Of a DNA stretch of 46,709 nucleotides, positions 41,516-46,709 are shown one piece after another. Source of the DNA: Clostridia bacterium (GTDB lineage: Bacteria > Bacillota > Clostridia > Oscillospirales > CAG-272); NCBI GenBank assembly GCA_017463125.1, contig JAFTPV010000002.1:1-46709 (forward strand), written 5' to 3'. The translations under genes were made by a program, and so were the position numbers. Every line of letters starts with the position of its first letter. Within the stretch, counting starts at the first letter, position 1. The notes under the pieces were generated by a model that was not told the origin of the DNA, ran no database searches, and was given only the letters and a program-made list of their open reading frames with translations.

Positions 41516-42826
41516 ATGTTTTTTAAGCAATTTAAGTTGCCGACAGACCCCGTATTTCGTGCCGAGTCGGTTGACATAAGAGATTTTGGCGCAGAGGAGG
41601 GAGCTTTTGCTACAAGCGCAATAAACGCTGCAATAGATTTTCTTTCCGAGCGCGGAGGAGGAAGAGTTGTCGTACCTCGTGGCAGGTGGCTCTCGGGCGC
41701 GATACATCTTAAGAGCAATATCAACCTTCATTTTGAAGAAGGTTCCTTTGTTCAGTTTTCGGCAAATCCAGAGGACTATCTTCCCGCAGTTTTCACAATG
41801 TACGAGGGTATAAGATGCATTAACTACTCACCACTTATTTACGGAAGAGGCCTTGAGAACATTGCCGTAACGGGTAAAGGAATACTTGACGGTAACGGTC
41901 CTATTTGGTGGAGCTGGGCAAAAAATCTTAACGGCCGTGATATTCTTTACTTTGACCGCCGTCCTGTAGAGGAGCGCGTTTACGGTACTCCCGAGCTTGC
42001 TCTTCGTCCTATGTTTTTACAAATACTTGAAAGTAAAAATGTGCTTATCGAAGGCATAACTCTTAATAATTCTCCTTGCTGGACGGTTCATCCCGTATTT
42101 TGCGAGGACGTTACAGTAAGAGGTGTCACGATAGAGAACCCGACAGTTTCCCCGAACACCGATGGCGTAAATATTGAGTCCTGTAACAGAGCGCTGGTCG
42201 AGGACTGTACGGTGGTTATGACCGGTGACGATATGTTCTGCCTCAAGGCAGGCAGGAACGAGGACGCGTGGGAGGTTGGAATCCCTTGTGAGAACGTAGT
42301 TATCCGCAACTGCCGCTCCATAGGTCCCAGCTCCAGCGGCGGTGTCGTCATTGGCAGTGAGATGTCGGCAGACGTGCGTAATATCCTTGTAGAAAACTGC
42401 GACTTTGCCCATAACGCAAACTGCATTCGCATAAAAGCGAAGGACGGCAGAGGTGGCGTGGTAGAGAATATCGACTATAAAAACCTGCGCCTTAAAAAAG
42501 GCTCTCGCGGCATAAACCTCTCATTCCGTTATAGCTGCGAGGCAATTGACGATCCTCTCGAGCCGGGAAAGTATCTGCCTACGATACGCAATATTTATTG
42601 TGAGAATATTATCTGCGACAGCGTAAGCTCTGGACTTACCCTTGACAATATTCCTGGCGCGGTTATGGAGAACCTGCACTTTAAGAATATCACTATGACG
42701 GCAGGTGCCTGCATGACGGTAGACAGCGTAGATGGCCTCTATCTTGATAACGTTAATCTCACAGAGCAAATCGATGCAGGTCAGGCTCCACTTGATTCCG
42801 AGCTTGCGGTAATATACGGCGAGTGA
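41516..42826 (+). CDS. Glycoside hydrolase family 28 protein (polygalacturonase-like)
   Basis: 436 residues, right-handed beta-helix. N-terminal VDIRDFGAEEGAFATSAINAAIDF, then the GH28 motifs NTDG (214-217), TGDD (238-239 are the Asp pair) and RIK (305-307). The third motif, normally GHG, reads PSSSGGVVIGSE (His position is Ser 274). Asp residues are intact, so it may still be a hydrolase, perhaps of the rhamnogalacturonan type, which also lacks that His. No signal peptide: intracellular, so likely acts on imported oligosaccharides. GGAG precedes the chosen ATG. Confidence 0.87.
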   Translation: MFFKQFKLPTDPVFRAESVDIRDFGAEEGAFATSAINAAIDFLSERGGGRVVVPRGRWLSGAIHLKSNINLHFEEGSFVQFSANPEDYLPAVFTMYEGIRCINYSPLIYGRGLENIAVTGKGILDGNGPIWWSWAKNLNGRDILYFDRRPVEERVYGTPELALRPMFLQILESKNVLIEGITLNNSPCWTVHPVFCEDVTVRGVTIENPTVSPNTDGVNIESCNRALVEDCTVVMTGDDMFCLKAGRNEDAWEVGIPCENVVIRNCRSIGPSSSGGVVIGSEMSADVRNILVENCDFAHNANCIRIKAKDGRGGVVENIDYKNLRLKKGSRGINLSFRYSCEAIDDPLEPGKYLPTIRNIYCENIICDSVSSGLTLDNIPGAVMENLHFKNITMTAGACMTVDSVDGLYLDNVNLTEQIDAGQAPLDSELAVIYGE

Positions 42827-42885
42827 TTTTTGCCGTGAATATTTTCAAACCAAAAAGAAATAATATTAAAAGAAAGGATAAGAAT

Positions 42886-43119
42886 ATGAAAAAGATTATT
42901 TGCAAAAAAGAGTACGATACCGAAACCTCCAGCCTTGTTAAAAAGGTAACCTTCGGTGCCTTCGGAGACCCTATGGGCTATGAGGAAACACTCTATCAGA
43001 CCGAGAGCGGTAGCTATTTCCTATACGTAAACGGTGGGGAAGACTCGAAGTATCCCAAAGAGGACATCAAGCGTATGTCCGAAAAGGCCGCAAAAGCCTG
43101 GCTTGAAGAGAATAACTAA
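42886..43119 (+). CDS. Small conserved-looking protein, unknown
   Basis: 77 residues (MKKIICKKEYDTETSSLVKKV...), beta-rich and charged, with a helical tail MSEKAAKAWLEENN. Ribosome site AAAGGAT 7 bases before the ATG; the frame upstream to 42823 overlaps the GH28 stop and is not used. A strong terminator follows directly. Looks like a cytoplasmic single-domain protein. I cannot name a function. Confidence 0.7.
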   Translation: MKKIICKKEYDTETSSLVKKVTFGAFGDPMGYEETLYQTESGSYFLYVNGGEDSKYPKEDIKRMSEKAAKAWLEENN

Positions 43120-43123
43120 AAGA

Positions 43124-43158
43124 AAAGAGATTTTAGCGATTTTCGCTAAAATCTCTTT
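43124..43158. terminator. Bidirectional terminator
   Basis: AAAGAGATTTTAGCGA (43124-43139) and its perfect complement (43143-43158), 16 bp with a TTT loop. Lies between convergent genes. Confidence 0.85.
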
Positions 43159-43169
43159 ATCTATAACCG

Positions 43170-43949
43170 TCACTTAAGATAAGACTTATCAATGCTTGCT
43201 GCCTCGGAGGCAAAGCGCATAATGCTCTCAATTCCGCCCTTGCAGCCGCCCTTTGTCGAATAGCCGTGAGCAGAGTGGCAGACGCAGAGTCCGTTTTGTG
43301 CGTAAAGGCGGAAGCGGTATTCACCCGCTTTGTCTATGTATATCTCCCATTTGGGGAAGGGCTTGGCTACGGGAGCCTTTACCGTATTGTCCTCTATGGG
43401 AGTCTTTGCCGCGTTGGTTATAACGCTCTTAATGCCCGTCATAGCAGCGGCGGCGGAGGAGTATATCTGCGAGTAGGCAATAACTGCGTAGTTTGACGCG
43501 TAAAGGCTGAAGAAATATCTGCCGTCCTTGGCACGTCTAATGTCAAACTTACCGTTCCTTACAGACTTGCTTTCCGTAACGGTGACAGAGCCCTCTGCGA
43601 TAGCGGTGTCACCCGTAACAGCCGCCTTCATCTTCGGCACCTTTTTTTCAGACGTAGTGACCTTAATGGTAGGCTTCTCGGCCTTTTTGCTATCGTTCCT
43701 ATCGCCCGAACCGGTTCTGATTACCTCGCTCTTTTTGGTAATCTTCTTCGGCACCGGCTTTTTTTCTTCCACAGCCGCGCTTTTCTCGGCGGCGGACTTT
43801 GCTGCAGGTTTAACTGACTTCTTTTTAGGGGGATCGTCCTCGTCCTTTAAGAACATTTCATGCTCGTCGGGCTTTTGCTCAACGAATTTTATCCTTATTT
43901 TGCCTTTTTTCGTGTCCCTTTTCTTGAACCATTTATCAAAGAAGCCCAT
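43170..43949 (-). CDS. DUF1508 (YegP-type) tandem-domain protein
   Basis: 259 residues. A short N-terminal part (MGFFDKWFKKRDTKK), a Lys/Ala/Glu-rich low-complexity linker (about 35-125), then two DUF1508 domains: GKFDIRRAKDGRYFFSLYASNY (about 134) and WEIYIDKAGEYRFRLYAQNG (about 204). No membrane segment. Family function is not settled. The start at 43949 follows GGAG by 6 bases; the frame to 43961 has no ribosome site. It has a long, strongly folded leader. Confidence 0.8.
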   Translation of the reverse strand: MGFFDKWFKKRDTKKGKIRIKFVEQKPDEHEMFLKDEDDPPKKKSVKPAAKSAAEKSAAVEEKKPVPKKITKKSEVIRTGSGDRNDSKKAEKPTIKVTTSEKKVPKMKAAVTGDTAIAEGSVTVTESKSVRNGKFDIRRAKDGRYFFSLYASNYAVIAYSQIYSSAAAAMTGIKSVITNAAKTPIEDNTVKAPVAKPFPKWEIYIDKAGEYRFRLYAQNGLCVCHSAHGYSTKGGCKGGIESIMRFASEAASIDKSYLK

Positions 43950-44128
43950 AGTGATCTCCATTCTGTCGCCTTATGGCGACCGCACAAGTAATTGATGAAT
44001 TTTCGGCATCGTGCTTTGCACGACGATTTGGAACAAGGCTCTAAATCGCGAAAATTTGGGCGTGAAACTCACAAATCGTATGTGAGATGTTACAAAACTT
44101 TCACGCTAACCCTCCCCCGAAAATATCA
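43950..44128 (-). promoter_or_regulatory. Folded leader RNA of the DUF1508 gene
   Basis: Perfect stems (plus coordinates): GCGTGAAA/TTTCACGC (44060-44067/44099-44106) continued inward by CTCACA/TGTGAG (44068-44073/44081-44086); then a three-way junction made of AATTTTCG/CGAAAATT (43998-44005/44049-44056), TCGTGC/GCACGA (44009-44014/44018-44023) and CGATTT/AAATCG (44024-44029/44043-44048), with almost no unpaired base at the junction; then GTCGCC-TTAT-GGCGAC (43965-43980) and AGAATGGAG before the ATG. On minus a promoter lies just upstream, so this is most likely a 5' UTR structure. Confidence 0.65.
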
Positions 44129-44134
44129 TACTTA

Positions 44135-44163
44135 ATTTTAACATATTTTTTGCATAATTACAA
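44135..44163 (-). promoter_or_regulatory. Promoter of the DUF1508 gene
   Basis: Read on minus: TTGTAA (44163-44158), 17 bases, TAAAAT (44140-44135). Expected transcription start near 44128. Confidence 0.65.
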
Positions 44164-44189
44164 GAGCAATCTCTATATTTTTTGAAATT

Positions 44190-44861
44190 TTACCCATTAC
44201 ATTCGCTTCGTAAATAATCGAGTGCTTCTTTTATTCCGCCAATCTCGTCAATAAGGCCGCACTCGGTTGCACCGTATCCGTCAAGTATTGAGCCTATGTC
44301 ATTTGCGAGAACGTCTGTTCTGACGATAAGCTCTCTAAATCTCTCCTCTGAAATGCGTGAATGCTCGGTTATAAATCTGATTATTCTATCCTGCATTTTC
44401 TGAAGGTAATCAAACGCCTGCGGAACTCCGAGAACAAGCCCGTTGGTTCTTACAGGGTGTATTGTCATCGTCGCGCTTGGTACTATGAAGGAGCGGCGCG
44501 TGCTGACAGCCAGTGGCACACCGATGGAGTGACCTCCGCCTAGAACTACCGATACCGTAGGCTTTGTCAGACTTGCTATCACCTCCGCTATGGCAAGCCC
44601 GGCCTCAACGTCACCCCCCAGGGTATTGAGCAGAATTAAAATTCCGTCTATCTGCTCGCTTTCCTCAAGTGCCACGAGGGTAGGTATCAGGTGGTCGTAT
44701 TTCGTGGTCTTTTGCGTATTGTCGAGAACGTAATGCCCCTCAATCTGCCCGATAATCGTCAGACAGTAGAAGGAGCCTCTCGAGCTTTCGATGACCGTGC
44801 CCCCGTCCTTTATCATACCTACGTCATTAACAGATGATATATTCTCACGCTCTTTATCCAT
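44190..44861 (-). CDS. ClpP-class serine peptidase (TepA-like)
   Basis: 223 residues of the ClpP/crotonase fold, TepA type. The catalytic serine is about 112 in [11 protein letters not shown], the catalytic histidine about 135 in MTIHPVR, and the [15 protein letters not shown] strand-helix precedes them. It lacks the Clp-ATPase loop features I would expect of a housekeeping ClpP, and there is no signal peptide. TepA was linked to protein export in Bacillus, but the role is uncertain. Start 44861 follows GGAG by 6 bases; the frame upstream to 44897 runs through a hairpin. Confidence 0.85.
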   Translation of the reverse strand: MDKERENISSVNDVGMIKDGGTVIESSRGSFYCLTIIGQIEGHYVLDNTQKTTKYDHLIPTLVALEESEQIDGILILLNTLGGDVEAGLAIAEVIASLTKPTVSVVLGGGHSIGVPLAVSTRRSFIVPSATMTIHPVRTNGLVLGVPQAFDYLQKMQDRIIRFITEHSRISEERFRELIVRTDVLANDIGSILDGYGATECGLIDEIGGIKEALDYLRSECNG

Positions 44862-44867
44862 AATACT

Positions 44868-44891
44868 CTCCATTCTGTCGCAATATTGCAA
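44868..44891 (-). promoter_or_regulatory. 5' hairpin followed by AATGGAG before the ClpP-like gene
   Basis: On minus: TTGCAATATTGCGA (6-bp stem around TA) followed by CAGAATGGAGAGTATT and the ATG. Same layout as before the DUF1508 gene, yerC and galM. Confidence 0.5.
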
Positions 44892-44934
44892 AAACATTTT
44901 TATTATTTTTTTCGATAATCTTTGCTTTTATGCA

Positions 44935-44963
44935 TTGATTTTCGCATTATTTTGTGTTATAAT
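44935..44963 (+). promoter_or_regulatory. pduL promoter
   Basis: TTGATT (44935-44940), 17 bases, TATAAT (44958-44963). The 5' UTR then has a hairpin TGCGGA/TCCGCA (about 44977-45002). Confidence 0.8.
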
Positions 44964-45032
44964 GTTAAATGGATTTGTGCGGACATAGCATTTTGCTCCG
45001 CAGATTAATAAATTTCAAGGAGTTTTTTGAAA

Positions 45033-45614
45033 ATGAAAAAGGTAATTATCGAAACCTCTGCAAGACACATTCACGTTTCCCGCGAGGATCTTGATGTCCT
45101 CTTCGGTAAGGGCTACGAGCTTACTAAGAAAAAGGATCTTAGCCAGCCCGGTCAGTACGCTTGCGAGGAGAAGCTTACAATAGTTGGTCCCAAGGGCACT
45201 CTCAAGGCGTCTATCCTTGGTCCCACAAGACCTGCAAGCCAGGTTGAAATTTCTCTTACCGATGCTCGTTCTATCGGTGTTGCAGCTCCTATCCGTGAGT
45301 CCGGCGACGTTGCAGGCAGCGGTGCTTGCAAGCTCGTTAACCCCGAGACAGGTGCCGAGGTTGAGCTTAAGGAAGGCGTTATTGCCGCAAAGCGCCACAT
45401 TCACCTCACTCCCGAGACAGCAGCAGATATGGGCGTTGCTGATAAGGAGATAGTTTCCGTAAAGATTGATTCCGACTCTGGCAGAAGCGCAATCCTTGGT
45501 GACGTTGTAGTTAGAGTTTCCGAGAAATTCGCTCCGGCAATGCATATTGATACCGACGAGGCTAACGCTGTATTTAACACATCTCGCGAGGTATGGGGCG
45601 AGATCGTTAAGTAA
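45033..45614 (+). CDS. pduL: Phosphate acyltransferase, PduL type
   Basis: 193 residues. Two related halves with zinc-binding histidines in ETSARHIHVSRED (about 11-14) and IAAKRHIHLTPETA, plus DLSQPGQYAC and the closing MHIDTDEANA. PduL-type enzymes swap acyl-CoA plus phosphate for acyl-phosphate plus CoA, often as a Pta substitute feeding acetate kinase. No microcompartment genes or shell-targeting N-terminal extension, so a housekeeping phosphotransacetylase role is likely. Start at ATG 45033 with AAGGAG upstream. Confidence 0.93.
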   Translation: MKKVIIETSARHIHVSREDLDVLFGKGYELTKKKDLSQPGQYACEEKLTIVGPKGTLKASILGPTRPASQVEISLTDARSIGVAAPIRESGDVAGSGACKLVNPETGAEVELKEGVIAAKRHIHLTPETAADMGVADKEIVSVKIDSDSGRSAILGDVVVRVSEKFAPAMHIDTDEANAVFNTSREVWGEIVK

Positions 45615-45635
45615 TTTTAGAGGTTCATCTTACCT

Positions 45636-46274
45636 ATGAAAAATATAAAGATTCTTTTCCAGGGTGATAGCATAACGGATTGGGGAAGAGACAGGCGTAA
45701 TTATCACAATATGGGAAACGGTTATCCTAAATACGCTTCGCAGATTATATCCGAAACCCATCCCGATGTTAATTTTGAGTTTATCAATTTCGGTATCAGT
45801 GGCAACCGTACCTGTCAGCTTTTTGACAGACTTTATAACGACGGTATCGCTTTTCAGCCTGATGTGATCTCTATCCTAATTGGTATAAATGACATTTGGC
45901 ACCGATATGGTTCCGAGAGGATCGAAACCACCGATAAGCAGATCGCTACAAATTACCGCGCAATTCTTGAGCGCCTTAAAGCGCAGACAAATGCAAAAAT
46001 TGTGATGATAGCTCCTTATGTTCTCGATGATGAAACAAAGGATCATCTTCGCCCCGACCTTGCAAGGATTCTTCCTATTATAGAGGAGCTTGCAGGCGAG
46101 TTTGCTGACGTTTATATTCCTCTTAATAAGATTTTTGAGGAAGCGCTTAGGACGCAGCCCGCACCTATGTATTATTCTGATGACGGAGTGCACCCGAACG
46201 ATAACGGTGCAAGATTTATCGGTAAGATTTACGCAGAGGCTGTTGAGCCTATCATAAAAGAGTTAATTTATTAA
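45636..46274 (+). CDS. SGNH/GDSL-family hydrolase
   Basis: 212 residues, cytoplasmic (no signal). Block I FQGDSITDWG (Ser 12), block II Gly in FGISGNRT, block III IGINDIW (Asn), block V DDGVHPNDNGA with Asp and His. The complete Ser-Gly-Asn-His set is visible, so active esterase or deacetylase on carbohydrate or lipid is expected; substrate unknown. It starts 21 bases after pduL with a weak site (AGAGG). Confidence 0.9.
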   Translation: MKNIKILFQGDSITDWGRDRRNYHNMGNGYPKYASQIISETHPDVNFEFINFGISGNRTCQLFDRLYNDGIAFQPDVISILIGINDIWHRYGSERIETTDKQIATNYRAILERLKAQTNAKIVMIAPYVLDDETKDHLRPDLARILPIIEELAGEFADVYIPLNKIFEEALRTQPAPMYYSDDGVHPNDNGARFIGKIYAEAVEPIIKELIY

Positions 46275-46290
46275 AAGGAGAAAATAAATC

Positions 46291-46709
46291 ATGGCAGAAC
46301 TTGTTTATTCCAAAGAAGTGGAAAACATGTGCGTTGTTGCCAAGGGCCCTCATCACGGACCCGCACCTATTCCCGAAGAGGGCAAGTGGGTTAAGGCAAA
46401 GGACATCGCAGACATCTCGGCTTACACTCACGGTGTGGGCTGGTGCGCACCTCAGCAGGGCGCTTGTAAGCTTTCGCTTAACGTAAAGGACGGCATCATT
46501 GAGGAGGCTCTCGTTGAGACTATCGGTTGCTCCGGTATGACTCACTCCGCTGCAATGGCGGCAGAGATCCTTCCCGGTAAGACTCTTCTCGAGGCTCTTA
46601 ACACCGACCTTGTTTGTGACGCTATTAACACAGCTATGCGTGAGCTCTTCCTTCAGATCGTTTACGGACGTTCTCAGTCCGCATTCTCCGAGGGCGGTCT
46701 CGTTATCGG
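46291..46709 (+). CDS. NifU-like iron-sulfur scaffold-family protein (5' part)
   Basis: The first 139 codons of a gene cut by the window edge. It starts MAELVYSKEVENMCVVAKGP with AAAAGGAG 10 bases upstream, and contains WCAPQQGACKLSLNV, ETIGCSGMTHSAAMA and LVCDAINTAMRELFLQIVYGR, matching a Clostridia family annotated as iron-sulfur cluster assembly scaffold protein (NifU-N-like). In related genomes a GGGtGRT-family gene usually follows; that would lie beyond the window. Function is by family only. Confidence 0.8.
   Translation, partial: MAELVYSKEVENMCVVAKGPHHGPAPIPEEGKWVKAKDIADISAYTHGVGWCAPQQGACKLSLNVKDGIIEEALVETIGCSGMTHSAAMAAEILPGKTLLEALNTDLVCDAINTAMRELFLQIVYGRSQSAFSEGGLVI

Noticed and set aside
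44060-44106. Terminator of the ClpP-like gene
   Set aside because: The stem is strong, but on the minus strand it is followed by CCAAATTTTCG rather than a T run, and a promoter lies before it.
45033-45614. pduL as part of a microcompartment locus
   Set aside because: No shell protein, aldehyde dehydrogenase or targeting extension in the neighbourhood.

Overview
The window looks like chromosome from an anaerobic, probably gut-associated member of the Clostridia (Bacillota). Supporting this are a Tyr T-box leader in front of tyrS, strong SigA-type promoters (TTGACA-17-TATAAT), AGGAG ribosome sites, a HisZ plus short HisG pair, a YerC/TrpR-family gene heading the his operon, a TatD-associated radical SAM gene, a YaaH-like LysM protein of the spore-coat type, and two BspA-type leucine-rich-repeat surface proteins. 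The species cannot be fixed from the sequence. I see no phage, insertion sequence, CRISPR array or rRNA.

Layout. 1-4874: amino-acid block on +, with the end of leuD, then leuB, a DUF815 ATPase, ilvA, ridA and a polysaccharide deacetylase. 4910-13571: a compact, mostly overlapping his operon (yerC-hisZ-G-D-C-B-H-A-F-IE-hisK) that covers every step from PRPP/ATP to histidinol and on to histidine. 13584-14537: tRNA-Lys followed by degenerate hairpin-rich repeats and a small ORF. 14542-18274 (-): a second PHP phosphatase coupled to tyrS behind a T-box, a small membrane protein and galM. 18319-21537: a lipoprotein with BspA repeats behind a long structured leader. 21610-28260: metG-tatD, a GH2 enzyme and a TatD-linked radical SAM. 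28352-30614 (-): a second BspA-type protein with the same kind of leader. 30792-32688: a secreted GDSL-type protein. 32693-39355: a seven-gene catabolic operon (-) facing a divergent AraC regulator. 40149-43158: a YaaH-like protein, a GH28 enzyme and a small protein. 43170-44861 (-): a DUF1508 protein with a folded leader and a ClpP-class peptidase. 44935-46709: pduL, an SGNH hydrolase and the start of a NifU-like scaffold gene.

Most interesting. The two BspA-type genes, on opposite strands and about 12 kb apart, have leaders of about 250 nt that are alike over their whole length. They share near-invariant blocks, a hairpin whose arms differ but still pair, a cUUCGg hairpin followed by a U tract (an intrinsic terminator), and an upstream copy of the terminator arm that could act as antiterminator. 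This is a strong candidate for an undescribed riboswitch or attenuator controlling surface proteins. Second, four genes carry a 5'-hairpin followed by AATGGA(G/T) and the start codon, and one of these (the DUF1508 gene) also has a leader that folds into a clean three-way junction. Third, the AraC-linked operon encodes a type I dehydroquinase-like protein that keeps the Schiff-base Lys and His but has lost the usual substrate-binding motif, so it may degrade an unknown polyol or carboxylic acid.
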